IMG/VR virus record: IMGVR_UViG_3300043427_001585
Span: 1-64,000 of that record
DNA length: 64,000 bases
Strand: one strand, 5' to 3'
Origin: a virus
In this document: one piece after another, positions 33,606 to 41,378 of the stretch
Numbering within the stretch: position 1 is the stretch's first letter
How the letters are laid out: each line of letters opens with the position of its first letter
Notes under the pieces: generated by a model
The model's database searches: none
Told to the model about the DNA's origin: nothing
What the model saw: the letters and a program-made list of their open reading frames with translations, nothing else
Program-made: the position numbers and the translations under genes

Positions 33606-34063
33606 ATGCTCTTTTGTACCAAAGTCTTTACAAAATGTGAGCATTTCACTTTACAAAATGTGAGCTATAATCCTCCAAAACTGGTCAAAAAGCACCAGAT
33701 TTGGAGAGATATAGCCAGTTATAATCCTCCAAAAGTGGGTAAAAGTGGGAGATAGTGGTAGATAATGGTAAACACGCTGTCCGTTGAACCATTTTAAAAA
33801 TTAGTTTACCAATAATGGAAAATCGTGAGCTTTAGGGCTCAATCGTTACAATGAATCCAAATGTATTAAAAAATCCTCAATTTTAATAGACACTTTTTAC
33901 GGGAAGGGGTACGGGGGGAGATGACCCAGAAATTAGACTCACCAGAAGGGCGTTTTGTGTGAGGTGATAGTTTTTTTCTATGGCGATTCCGCTGGGTGTG
34001 TTTACAAATGTTAACAGCGTGATAGGTTTTCTCTATAATGGGGGAGCCCTAATGGCTAAAAAT
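33606..34063. other. Non-coding region with direct repeats
   Basis: No convincing ORF is present. TTTACAAAATGTGAGC occurs at 33627-33642 and again at 33650-33665. An ATAATCCTCCAAAA unit occurs near 33667 and again near 33721, each followed by purine-rich DNA. A TCACC...GGTGA arm pair flanks 33940-33970. The region, with downstream twin promoters, could be a replication or regulatory locus or hold a small RNA. Nothing identifies which. Confidence 0.5.
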
Positions 34064-34118
34064 TTAACAATTTAATAACATTAGGATTTGGTGGTGTTGT
34101 AGATATGTCGTATATTTG
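34064..34118 (+). promoter_or_regulatory. Promoter with twin boxes, first of a tandem pair
   Basis: TTAACA at 34064, ATAACA at 34075 (11 bp), TTTGGT at 34087, TATATTTG at 34111-34118. Confidence 0.8.
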
Positions 34119-34168
34119 TTATGTTGGGAGTGCTGGTATATAAAAAAAATAAACTTTGGATGAAAGAT

Positions 34169-34223
34169 TTAACAATTTCTTAACATTAAAAGTTTGGCAG
34201 CTTAATTATTTGTCGTATCTTTA
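34169..34223 (+). promoter_or_regulatory. Promoter with twin TTAACA boxes, second of the pair
   Basis: TTAACA at 34169 and 34180, TTTGGC at 34193, TATCTTTA at 34216-34223. It drives the LPD29-like gene. Confidence 0.85.
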
Positions 34224-34246
34224 CAGTGTAATAAGAGATAAGAGTT

Positions 34247-34804
34247 ATGAAAAACACCAAAATCAAAATCCAACTTCAAAACGAGATTTACGAACTGACT
34301 GAAAAGGCCATCCGCAATTGGGGTGGTAAGACTCAAATTTATGTCAGTCATGCTGAGGCGAGTTCATTGGTTCGCCAGTTCGCTAAAAAGTTCTTCCCCC
34401 AATATGTGGTGAAAACTTCTTCACAATCCTTCGCTGGTGGTAATTCACTTGATGTGTATGTGTCTACTAAATTGGGTGGGCCGGTTCCTCACCAAGATTT
34501 TGAACAAATCAACGAGTTTGCTAACCTATGGGAATACGGAAAGTTCAACGGAATGTACGATATCTACGAGGATTACGAAGAGTCAGGCGCCCAAACCGAT
34601 AAAGGAATGGAAGTAAAAGCTGGAGTTAAATATGTCCACGTTAACAACCGAAGTCGTTTCGGTACTGTGGAAGCTATCCTTAACGAAGTTCTTAACGAGG
34701 GTCGTGGGTTTGGTGAGGTGGTTAAATACTACACCGATTCAACGGGCCGAGTGGCCAAAGCGAAAGCTGAAGTGATGTTGAAAGGTCTTGGATATCAGAT
34801 TTAA
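34247..34804 (+). CDS. LPD29-like protein
   Basis: A 185-aa protein. The core ASSLVRQFAKKFFPQYVVKT, SSQSFAGGNSLDVYV and VPHQDFEQINEFANLWEYGK fit the large-polyvalent-protein associated domain 29, found in phage and mobile-element proteins of unknown function. It is the first gene behind a tandem promoter, so it is likely expressed early and strongly. Confidence 0.55.
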   Translation: MKNTKIKIQLQNEIYELTEKAIRNWGGKTQIYVSHAEASSLVRQFAKKFFPQYVVKTSSQSFAGGNSLDVYVSTKLGGPVPHQDFEQINEFANLWEYGKFNGMYDIYEDYEESGAQTDKGMEVKAGVKYVHVNNRSRFGTVEAILNEVLNEGRGFGEVVKYYTDSTGRVAKAKAEVMLKGLGYQI

Positions 34805-34855
34805 CATAAACTTAACATTCAAAGTTTGGCAATCCAAATAAAATGATTATCTTTG
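34801..34855 (+). promoter_or_regulatory. Promoter with twin TTAACA boxes
   Basis: TTAACA at 34801 and 34812, TTTGGC at 34825, TATCTTTG at 34848-34855; the first box includes the LPD29-like stop codon. Confidence 0.85.
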
Positions 34856-34874
34856 TATAGTAAGAATGAGAGAT

Positions 34875-35036
34875 ATGAAAGAGAAGATGTTGTTAAGTGA
34901 GTTCATCAAAGGGTTGGGAATGAGTAACCACCCTAATGTAGTTCAGCTACTCCCCCTACTAAAGGAGAATTTGGAGAAGAATGGTGATGTTACCATTGAG
35001 CTGGGGATGATGAAGAAGTTAATGGAATTAAAATAA
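34875..35036 (+). CDS. Small helical protein, 53 aa
   Basis: A Leu-rich helical peptide (PNVVQLLPLLKENLEKNGDV) directly behind a strong promoter. Unknown function. Confidence 0.5.
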   Translation: MKEKMLLSEFIKGLGMSNHPNVVQLLPLLKENLEKNGDVTIELGMMKKLMELK

Positions 35037-35076
35037 GTGATAATAAACAATAATAAAAATAGCTAATAACCAGTAT

Positions 35077-35316
35077 ATGAACAAGATACAAGAATTTGAA
35101 ATGTGGTTGGGTGAAATGGACAACCGCTTGCAAGAAGCCAATAAGAAAGGCGTTCCCCTTATAGTAGAGGATATGAAGAAGGAGAAGTACCCACAGGGTT
35201 ATCTCCCCAAGATTGAATACTGGCTTGACAAGGTAGAGAATGGGCGAACCAAGGAAGGGCGGGCCCACGCCAAGGCCAAAGTCCTGTATTTCCTAAAACG
35301 GCAGATGGAGTTGTAA
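35077..35316 (+). CDS. Small charged protein, 79 aa
   Basis: Helical and Lys/Glu-rich (EFEMWLGEMDNRLQEANKK), basic at the C-terminus. Forty bases separate it from the previous ORF. No family. Confidence 0.5.
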   Translation: MNKIQEFEMWLGEMDNRLQEANKKGVPLIVEDMKKEKYPQGYLPKIEYWLDKVENGRTKEGRAHAKAKVLYFLKRQMEL

Positions 35317-35369
35317 TCCCAGCCCTAAACCCCCGTAAGCCGCTAAAGGTGATGAAAGATACTCGTGCA

Positions 35370-35381
35370 GGGGGGGGGGGG
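35370..35381 (+). repeat. Poly-G tract (12 G)
   Basis: Twelve consecutive G. The reading frame from ATG 35352 runs through the tract to a stop at 35400-35402; with 13 G it would enter the frame of the 35405-35641 ORF. Confidence 0.9.
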
Positions 35382-35404
35382 CAATTACTTGTAAATGGCT
35401 GAAG

Positions 35405-35641
35405 ATGAATGAGTTAGAAACGCGTGTAGTCCGTTTTCATGCGGAGCCCGGTTTTTTCGCTGGGGAAATAAGTCCCCTCCTAACCCGTGAGTCCACGGGC
35501 GATGTTACTTGTTCGGGCGGTGCTGGTTATCTGAGCGGTGCTGGTTATCTGAGCTATCTTAATAATTGTTTGGGTGACCTTTTTGAAGTTCCAAATTGGT
35601 ACTTCAAGTCCATCCATTGGTTATATAAGGATACACTCTAA
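35405..35641 (+). CDS. ORF downstream of poly-G tract, 78 aa
   Basis: The predicted product contains a short internal repeat (GAGYLSGAGYLS, encoded by a duplicated 18-bp unit) and several Trp/Phe. It may be read from its own ATG or as an extension from 35352 if the G tract changes by one. No family; a genuine protein is uncertain. Confidence 0.35.
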   Translation: MNELETRVVRFHAEPGFFAGEISPLLTRESTGDVTCSGGAGYLSGAGYLSYLNNCLGDLFEVPNWYFKSIHWLYKDTL

Positions 35642-35672
35642 TAATGAATGATTATAAGTTTTAAACCTAATT

Positions 35673-35704
35673 TTTGGCAGTCTCACATTTATTTTGTATA
35701 TTTG
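35673..35704 (+). promoter_or_regulatory. Promoter, -33/-7 only
   Basis: TTTGGC at 35673 and TATATTTG at 35697-35704. The next ATG is only 5 bp downstream of -7. Confidence 0.8.
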
Positions 35705-35708
35705 TCCT

Positions 35709-35921
35709 ATGAAAGATATCATCTACTATGTTCAAGCTCATCGTGTAATCAAAGACAATCCGCTATTGGAGAACCATTCCTATGTGGTTGGGATTTTTAC
35801 GGATTCCCTTCACGCTCAAAGGGTTGCTGAAGCGGAGGAGATAGAGAGGGGTGGTAAATACCAATGTGTTGTATATGAGGGAGTTATGAATGTTAATCTA
35901 CACGAAGTATATGACCTCTGA
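35709..35921 (+). CDS. Small protein, 70 aa
   Basis: Alpha/beta fold of the kind seen in small phage proteins (KDIIYYVQAHRVIKDNPLL; YQCVVYEGVMNV). Start chosen at the ATG nearest the promoter. The transcript would be nearly leaderless. Confidence 0.5.
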   Translation: MKDIIYYVQAHRVIKDNPLLENHSYVVGIFTDSLHAQRVAEAEEIERGGKYQCVVYEGVMNVNLHEVYDL

Positions 35922-36192
35922 ACAAATCTCTGCTCTAAACACTATGGTGTTGTCTACTAAAAGTGGTTGTTTTGAAGTTATGTATGCTGGAGGTTTAGTA
36001 GTCCTTTCAGTATTAAAGTCATATGACCCTATTACTAATAGAGGACATTGGTCCCTTTCGTATGGTTCTTATATATCTGACTTATATAGTCATAGAGAGA
36101 TTTCTCCTTATGATAAGGGTGTACTTCGTTATATGTATAATGAATATATGACATATTATAATAAGTTACTATCTAATAATAGAGCTATTTAA
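35911..36192 (+). CDS. Unknown 93-aa protein
   Basis: Overlaps the previous gene by 11 bp. Aromatic and Tyr-rich (RYMYNEYMTYYNKLL). No family. Confidence 0.45.
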   Translation: MTSEQISALNTMVLSTKSGCFEVMYAGGLVVLSVLKSYDPITNRGHWSLSYGSYISDLYSHREISPYDKGVLRYMYNEYMTYYNKLLSNNRAI

Positions 36193-36210
36193 TTTTTATA
36201 TCAAATTTTT

Positions 36211-36372
36211 ATGAACGCACTGAAACGTAGATTACTAACCAAATGGTTTGTAGAATGGTTGGATTCCGAAAAAGACACGGAGTTATTGGATATGACCAAG
36301 TTGATGATTGAACGTAGAACCTTACAGGTCCGTGGTCCCATCAAGGTTATCGGATTTCGTAAAGACCTTTAA
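36211..36372 (+). CDS. Small basic protein, 53 aa
   Basis: Helical N-terminus (LKRRLLTKWFVEWLDSE) and strand end. Its stop lies within the repeated leader motif CCTTTAAC. Confidence 0.45.
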   Translation: MNALKRRLLTKWFVEWLDSEKDTELLDMTKLMIERRTLQVRGPIKVIGFRKDL

Positions 36373-36384
36373 CACCAAAGAGAA

Positions 36385-36666
36385 ATGATTAATCTTACAG
36401 ACAATAAAAAGATTACGGTTAATGCTAAACCACAAGTGGTTATTCAATCTACCGTGCGAATTCACGGACTTGGAACTTTGCCCGTAGAAATTATTGGTGA
36501 CTTTACCAATATACCGGAACAGTACCACGAACTCTTTATACAGGGGATGCTGGTAGCATACAATCAAGAACCTAAAACACCTATTGAAAAAGATGATAGG
36601 TCGTTTTTAAGATGGCTTTTTGACAGTATAACCTTTAACACCAAATTATGGAAACTAAAGAAATAG
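36385..36666 (+). CDS. Unknown 93-aa protein
   Basis: Mixed fold (NAKPQVVIQSTVRIHGLGTL) with a Trp-rich basic end. It starts after the repeated leader and overlaps the next gene by 19 bp. Confidence 0.5.
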   Translation: MINLTDNKKITVNAKPQVVIQSTVRIHGLGTLPVEIIGDFTNIPEQYHELFIQGMLVAYNQEPKTPIEKDDRSFLRWLFDSITFNTKLWKLKK

Positions 36667-36857
36667 TAGAATTGATGTTGAAATCATCAGACCATAACCC
36701 ATACACAGGGATGTTATCAAAAAAAGACAATTTAATCGCAGCGATTGAGTTAGCAAAACTATGTAAGGATTTTGCAGATAAAGGACATACAGATGAAGCT
36801 ATGGGCATTCCATCAGAACAATGGGATGAGGTTATTGACGAGCTAAGCAACCTTTAA
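36648..36857 (+). CDS. Small acidic protein, unknown
   Basis: 69 aa, helical (AIELAKLCKDFADKGHTDEA). It begins in the repeated leader. Confidence 0.5.
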   Translation: METKEIVELMLKSSDHNPYTGMLSKKDNLIAAIELAKLCKDFADKGHTDEAMGIPSEQWDEVIDELSNL

Positions 36858-36869
36858 CACCATAGAGAA

Positions 36870-37139
36870 ATGAGAACAATCTTAATTGATGAATTGGTAA
36901 AAGACAAATCAGTATCAGAACAGGTATTAGTAGTGACTGAAGGTGAAATGTTTGAGGGGTGGCAAATTGCTAAACCACTTAATTACGATAAGAAGTACAC
37001 CACGCTTAAAGACCGATTTGTAATGGCAAAAAAAGTATTATTTGGAAAAGCAATAGCAGTCCAATTTTTTACAGACCTGACCGAAGATGAGAAAATTTCT
37101 TATGTAAAAACAAAATTAACTAACGCCAAAGAGAAATGA
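36870..37139 (+). CDS. Unknown 89-aa protein
   Basis: Strand-helix pattern (QVLVVTEGEMFEGWQIAKPL) with Lys-rich C-terminus; ATGA overlap with the next gene. Confidence 0.5.
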   Translation: MRTILIDELVKDKSVSEQVLVVTEGEMFEGWQIAKPLNYDKKYTTLKDRFVMAKKVLFGKAIAVQFFTDLTEDEKISYVKTKLTNAKEK

Positions 37140-37363
37140 AACAGAGCAGTATTGAATGGATTTACAACAACCTTAAATCTCATTTTGAACACGATGGTGA
37201 TTTACTTGAGGCTGTTAAAATGAGCTTTGAACAAGCCAAAGCAATGCACAAGGATGAGATTGAGAATGCAGTTAAACAAGGTTGGGATTACAATGAAGAA
37301 GGTCTTGTGCAATGGATGGGCGAAAAGTATTACAACGAAACCTTTAACGATAACGAGAAATGA
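37136..37363 (+). CDS. Small phage protein, AKxxHKxxI type
   Basis: 75 aa. SIEWIYNNL, AKAMHKDEIENAVKQGWDY and EKYYNETF recur in many Bacteroidota phages as a short protein of unknown function. Helical. Confidence 0.6.
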   Translation: MKQSSIEWIYNNLKSHFEHDGDLLEAVKMSFEQAKAMHKDEIENAVKQGWDYNEEGLVQWMGEKYYNETFNDNEK

Positions 37364-37452
37364 AAGAACAAAATGTGCCGCTACTTATCTTTCTCAAAAA
37401 GAAACTCCAATCTATTTTTGGAACAAGCTCTTGGTGGTGGTTTAACTGGTAA
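37360..37452 (+). CDS. Tiny ORF, 30 aa
   Basis: ATGA overlap with the previous gene; basic hydrophobic helix then three consecutive Trp (SSWWWFNW). No family. Confidence 0.35.
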   Translation: MKEQNVPLLIFLKKKLQSIFGTSSWWWFNW

Positions 37453-37463
37453 ATAAAAAAGAA

Positions 37464-37649
37464 ATGAAAAGACTAATCACCGCTCTGACACTTATTGTAA
37501 GTACATCCGCTTGTACCCAATACAATGAAACATCTGAACCAATTGGGGTTGATACCAATACCGTAGAATTTTTAGATTCAAGTACATTGGAAGGTAACTT
37601 TGATGATGACTCGTTTGGTGAAGATACCACCTTATTTAAAAGCAAATAA
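37464..37649 (+). CDS. Small lipoprotein
   Basis: 61 aa with lipobox (VSTSACTQ), so the mature protein has about 44 acidic residues after a lipidated Cys. Small acidic lipoproteins in phages can block superinfecting phage at the envelope; this is inference here. A similar protein lies at 49747-49914. Confidence 0.65.
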   Translation: MKRLITALTLIVSTSACTQYNETSEPIGVDTNTVEFLDSSTLEGNFDDDSFGEDTTLFKSK

Positions 37650-37650
37650 A

Positions 37651-37953
37651 ATGAACAAATTTGATATTAAAAAACTAAACGCTCTGATTGAGGTTGCGAA
37701 GTCGGATGGGATGTCCTACCGAATGTTTAAACTTAATGGTGTTTTCTATACTGTATCATATGTAGTAGACCAAACTCAACCTCAAGGTAAAGAGCGGGCT
37801 ATCTTTATAAAGACTCGTAAGGGTACATCGGAAGGACTAAATAAGTTTTATCTAAATCATACCTATGATTCTTCTTGGGATTCTATCTTTAAGGAGATGT
37901 ATGATATCTACTTTAAAGAATATCAATCACGGCGTAATAACGATTTTCAATGA
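37651..37953 (+). CDS. Unknown 100-aa protein
   Basis: Start chosen 1 bp after the lipoprotein stop. Alpha/beta protein (MFKLNGVFYTVSYVVDQTQ). No family. Confidence 0.55.
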   Translation: MNKFDIKKLNALIEVAKSDGMSYRMFKLNGVFYTVSYVVDQTQPQGKERAIFIKTRKGTSEGLNKFYLNHTYDSSWDSIFKEMYDIYFKEYQSRRNNDFQ

Positions 37954-38030
37954 AAATTTTTTTAATATCACTTATAGTTATCACCATCGGATTCGTGGTA
38001 TGGGTAATCAAGAAAATGGATGACCTATGA
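37950..38030 (+). CDS. Single-span membrane miniprotein
   Basis: 26 aa; nearly all hydrophobic helix (IFLISLIVITIGFVVWVI). Linked by ATGA overlaps to both neighbours. Confidence 0.45.
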   Translation: MKIFLISLIVITIGFVVWVIKKMDDL

Positions 38031-38482
38031 ATTGGACTGAATATTTTAGGGGGATTGCACACCAAGTAAAATTAAAGTCAAAAGACATCCGAACTCAAAT
38101 CGGTGCGGTGGTGGTTGGTAAGGACAACGAAATCCTATCCACGGGCTACAATTCATTTCCACGAGGGATTAACGATGAGTTGGATTGGAGACAGGAACGA
38201 CCCGAGAAATATTATTGGTTTGAGCACGCAGAACGCAACGCAATCTACAACGCAGCACGAATTGGTGTATCGCTAAAAGATTCTACTATGTATCTTACTT
38301 GTGGTATATCGTGTTCGGATTGTACTCGTGGAATCATCAATTCAGGAATCAAAAGGGTTTACCTTGAAAAGGGTGGTGGTGCTCAAGGAGTGTTGTGGGA
38401 TGAACACGAAAAGAGGTCAGTTGAAATGTTTAAAGAAGCCGGAGTGGAGATTGTATTTTACGATGAGATTTGTAAAAAGTAA
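38027..38482 (+). CDS. dCMP deaminase
   Basis: 151 aa. HAERNAIY (His67, Glu69) and CGISCSDC supply the zinc site and proton shuttle of cytidine/deoxycytidylate deaminases. It converts dCMP to dUMP, the ThyA substrate encoded at 26.85 kb. Length and motifs match phage deaminases. Confidence 0.92.
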   Translation: MNWTEYFRGIAHQVKLKSKDIRTQIGAVVVGKDNEILSTGYNSFPRGINDELDWRQERPEKYYWFEHAERNAIYNAARIGVSLKDSTMYLTCGISCSDCTRGIINSGIKRVYLEKGGGAQGVLWDEHEKRSVEMFKEAGVEIVFYDEICKK

Positions 38483-38533
38483 ATACTATTTATTAGGGTA
38501 GATATTTACAAACAATTTTTAAAAAGGAAACAT

Positions 38534-39133
38534 ATGGCAATTTCAGACCAATTTAAGGGACTTCCAATTGAAGACCTTATCGTGCAACCATTAGTTGGAA
38601 TGGCCAAAGGTCAAGCCCAACTAAATGATGTTACTTGGAGATACATCTCTGAAGTAGCATTTGAAAAAGATGAGAAAACTGGTAAGTCTTCAACAAGATT
38701 TCTTGATGTTCAGTTAAATCGTTATGTAACTAATCCTGATTCAGGAGAACAAGAGTTACAACAAATCAACTCAATGGTTCCGATGTTACCATTAGTACCA
38801 CTACCAGCATTAGCTATCACATCTGCTGATGTTGAGTTCACTATGGAGATTCAACAATCTTCTACTGAAAAAGACACATCAAGTTCAGAAGCATCTTTTG
38901 CTGCATCTGCTCAAGGTGGTTTCTGGGGTATGAAATACAAGGCGTCTATGTCTGGTAAAGTTGCAACCTCAAGAGAAAATACTCGTTCAACTGACAATTC
39001 TGCGAAATACAATGTAAAAGTACACGCTGAACAATTACCTGCTACTGAAGGTATGTTGAAATTGTCTGATATGTTGAATATGATGATGGAACCAAGCATT
39101 GTTGCACAAGCGGACAATAACAACGCTAACTAA
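38534..39133 (+). CDS. DUF2589-family protein
   Basis: A 199-aa protein. The opening LIVQPLVGMAKGQAQL, the PMLPLVPLPALAITSADVEF strand and the C-terminal KYNVKVHAEQLPATEGMLKL are characteristic of DUF2589. Its role is not established. It is followed by a related, membrane and zinc-ribbon gene, possibly forming one module. Confidence 0.7.
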   Translation: MAISDQFKGLPIEDLIVQPLVGMAKGQAQLNDVTWRYISEVAFEKDEKTGKSSTRFLDVQLNRYVTNPDSGEQELQQINSMVPMLPLVPLPALAITSADVEFTMEIQQSSTEKDTSSSEASFAASAQGGFWGMKYKASMSGKVATSRENTRSTDNSAKYNVKVHAEQLPATEGMLKLSDMLNMMMEPSIVAQADNNNAN

Positions 39134-39136
39134 TAA

Positions 39137-39168
39137 TTTGGATATATAAAATATTTTTTGTATATTTG
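39137..39168 (+). promoter_or_regulatory. Promoter, -33/-7 only
   Basis: TTTG at 39137 and TATATTTG at 39161-39168 between the two DUF2589-type genes. Confidence 0.8.
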
Positions 39169-39189
39169 TTTATTAAAAAGTTACGCTAA

Positions 39190-39681
39190 ATGGCAAAAGT
39201 CAATTTAGAGGAACTATTGGGTGGTCTCCAAGAGGCCGCCCAAGTAGTTCTCTCAATACAAGAACGACAACACATCAATACGTTGTCAAAGTATTTTGAT
39301 GAGGATGGAACTCCCATCACCCAAATTTTTAAAATTGGCGATTCGGAAGTGGCAGTTCCACTTTATATCCTAGCAGACCATTCTTCAGTAGGATTAGATG
39401 AATTAGACATTGAATTTCAAGCAAGATTATTGCCGGGTGGAGAAACTCCATCAGAACTCAAAAAAAACTTATTACCTATTTTTGAAAGACAAAAACAAAA
39501 AGGTAATGCGCAATATAAACATCAGATTTCAAACATATCCGTTGATGGTGATACTCCCAACAAAGATGGTGTAGCAACTATTAAAATTAAATTTAAAAAA
39601 GATAACAAGCCCGAAGCGGTATCACGCTTGGTAGATATGTTGATTAATCAAATGAATGACCCAAATCACAAATTGAAATGA
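39190..39681 (+). CDS. DUF2589-associated protein
   Basis: 163 aa. Shares the general pattern of the previous gene's partner type (strand AVPLYILADHSS and end AVSRLVDMLINQM). Probably acts with it. It overlaps the membrane gene by ATGA. Confidence 0.55.
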   Translation: MAKVNLEELLGGLQEAAQVVLSIQERQHINTLSKYFDEDGTPITQIFKIGDSEVAVPLYILADHSSVGLDELDIEFQARLLPGGETPSELKKNLLPIFERQKQKGNAQYKHQISNISVDGDTPNKDGVATIKIKFKKDNKPEAVSRLVDMLINQMNDPNHKLK

Positions 39682-39953
39682 TACCTGAATTAGAATTACC
39701 AAATTCAAAAAAGAAAAAAGAAGAACCACAAAAAATGAAAAACATTTCACCAGACCAACATAGAAAAAGGTTAGGTATTTTCATAACCTCTATTTTTGCA
39801 TTCACTTTAGGATTTATTTTCTTTGAGTTACAACAAGAACAAAAGCTTGATGGTGAGTGGAAAGAACTAATTCTTGTTTTAATTGGCGCCCTTATTGGTA
39901 ATTTTGGAAAAGTGGTTGATTTTTGGTTTCATCACAAACAAGACCAAGAATAA
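39678..39953 (+). CDS. Two-helix membrane protein
   Basis: 91 aa: Lys-rich start, then two hydrophobic helices (IFITSIFAFTLGFIFFEL and LILVLIGALIGNFGKVVDFW). It could anchor the DUF2589 module. Confidence 0.55.
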   Translation: MIPELELPNSKKKKEEPQKMKNISPDQHRKRLGIFITSIFAFTLGFIFFELQQEQKLDGEWKELILVLIGALIGNFGKVVDFWFHHKQDQE

Positions 39954-40165
39954 TGCCGCTACCTTGTCCAGGATGTAGACAACCCCTTGGAATGGACCTT
40001 GACTTTATTGTAAAAAATCCTATATCAGTATGTCCACATTGTGGGGTGATTATGAATTTTACTGCTGATAATAACGTAGTAGCTGATTATAGAAGAGCAT
40101 TGTCTGATATTGAATCTATCAAAACAAAGTACAAAGACATAGCTAAATTTGGTGCAAAAACTTAA
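39953..40165 (+). CDS. Zinc-ribbon protein
   Basis: 70 aa. CPGCRQPLG and CPHCGVIM make a four-Cys ribbon. TAATG overlap with the membrane gene indicates co-translation. Confidence 0.65.
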   Translation: MPLPCPGCRQPLGMDLDFIVKNPISVCPHCGVIMNFTADNNVVADYRRALSDIESIKTKYKDIAKFGAKT

Positions 40166-40217
40166 CAATTTCTTAACATTGAGGGCTTGACACAAGTCCT
40201 CTTTTTTATTATCTTTA
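40162..40217 (+). promoter_or_regulatory. Combined terminator and promoter
   Basis: TTAACA at 40162 and 40173 precede a 9-bp hairpin GAGGGCTTG-ACA-CAAGTCCTC (40181-40201) and six T. The CTTGACA in the hairpin is also a -33 box for TATCTTTA at 40210-40217. Confidence 0.8.
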
Positions 40218-40231
40218 CTATGTAATAAGAA

Positions 40232-40483
40232 ATGAGTGTTATGAGAAAGTTACTAAAAATCCAAAAGTCTAACAAGGTCATCAACGGAATGAATTGTTTT
40301 GAACTCCTTGAGGCGGGAAAAGTTGTGGGGACTTTTGTCTCTGAAGAAAAAGCCAGAATCGCCTTGGGTAAGCGTAGGTTCTACAACCACGGTGAAAAAT
40401 CCGCAGCAATAGGTGGGTTTGCTCCTGATGTGTTGATGATGCACAAAATTATGGGCGGTTTTTCTGAAATTGATGGAATCTAA
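40232..40483 (+). CDS. Small basic protein, unknown
   Basis: 83 aa with a phage-type fold (CFELLEAGKVVGTFVSEEKA). A second ATG at 40241 is possible. First gene of a new transcript. Confidence 0.5.
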   Translation: MSVMRKLLKIQKSNKVINGMNCFELLEAGKVVGTFVSEEKARIALGKRRFYNHGEKSAAIGGFAPDVLMMHKIMGGFSEIDGI

Positions 40484-40497
40484 TAAATAAAAAAGTT

Positions 40498-40716
40498 ATG
40501 ACCGAAAAAGAAATACTAATTGAGTTGCTTAAGTTTAATGAACTACAACTCAAATTGCTAGCAGAGCAAATCAACGATACGGATGTTATAATAAGTGAAA
40601 ACACTGTTGATTTCCTTAATCGGATTTCTTTGTTAGCTTCCAACATTTCAGAAGAATTGATGGAAGTACATAAAGTAAGTAATGATGAGTTAATTGAAAT
40701 ATTAGAAAAGTTATGA
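40498..40716 (+). CDS. Small acidic helical protein
   Basis: 72 aa, Leu/Glu-rich helices (ILIELLKFNELQLKLLAEQ). ATGA overlap with the next gene. No family. Confidence 0.5.
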   Translation: MTEKEILIELLKFNELQLKLLAEQINDTDVIISENTVDFLNRISLLASNISEELMEVHKVSNDELIEILEKL

Positions 40717-41018
40717 AAAAAGTTATTAGAGATGGTATGGTAGGTGTATTGGTATCACCTGGTTTTGGTGGTGGGTTCTCAACTTGGGGTTACCCAACTG
40801 AAGCAATCTTTGACCCACACCTAATTTATTTGGTAGAAACCCGAAAGGAAGATGAGATACTTGAATACTGCGAAACCAAGTGGCCAGACCAATACTCTGG
40901 TGGTGTTGAAGATTTGGTAGTACGATGGATACCTGAAGGTTCGGAGTTTGTTATTGAAGAATACGATGGGGCTGAATCGTTGATGTTGAAAGAAGAGTAT
41001 AATTGGATAACCGCATAA
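40713..41018 (+). CDS. Conserved-type phage protein
   Basis: 101 aa with GVLVSPGFGGGFSTWG and WPDQYSGGVEDLVVRWIPEG, a pattern known from assorted large phages; function unknown. Confidence 0.55.
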   Translation: MKKVIRDGMVGVLVSPGFGGGFSTWGYPTEAIFDPHLIYLVETRKEDEILEYCETKWPDQYSGGVEDLVVRWIPEGSEFVIEEYDGAESLMLKEEYNWITA

Positions 41019-41022
41019 AGTT

Positions 41023-41346
41023 ATGAAAAATTTTATTAATAAGAAAGTATTAGTTACTACACAAGGTTGGTTCTATGGTAAGGATGGAAGGTCATATAAG
41101 GGGGTTCACGGAACCCTAAAGGCCATTCACGAAGCTGGTAAAACACTTGGGTTTATACCTAACCGAGCACACGCTAACTGGTTTATAGAAATAGGTGAAA
41201 TGGTAATTATGGGATGTCAAGTAATGTATATTGTTGAATGTGAAACCATACATACTGGTAATGTTACCGATTGGACAACCGAAGGTCAAAGTGAAACTGG
41301 TATAAAGGAATATGAACGCCCAACAGCTATTTATATGGTATCCTAA
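41023..41346 (+). CDS. Unknown 107-aa protein
   Basis: Beta-rich (KKVLVTTQGWFYGKDGRSYK) with no family. It lies 4 bp after the previous stop. Confidence 0.5.
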   Translation: MKNFINKKVLVTTQGWFYGKDGRSYKGVHGTLKAIHEAGKTLGFIPNRAHANWFIEIGEMVIMGCQVMYIVECETIHTGNVTDWTTEGQSETGIKEYERPTAIYMVS

Positions 41347-41378
41347 AAATTACAACCAACCAACACAAATAAAAAGTT

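Larger units (their letters stand above)
36366..37362 (+). repeat. Recurring intercistronic leader motif
   Basis: CCTTTAACACCAAAGAGAAATG at 36366-36387, CCTTTAACACCAAATTATG at 36632-36650, CCTTTAACACCATAGAGAAATG at 36851-36872, TAACGCCAAAGAGAAATG at 37121-37138 and CCTTTAACGATAACGAGAAATG at 37341-37362. Each ends at the ATG of the next gene; in the first and third copies the TAA is the preceding stop. Confidence 0.75.

Noticed and set aside
33555-33755. 66-aa open frame after the terminator
   Set aside because: It starts upstream of the terminator and spans the direct repeats, so it is probably chance.
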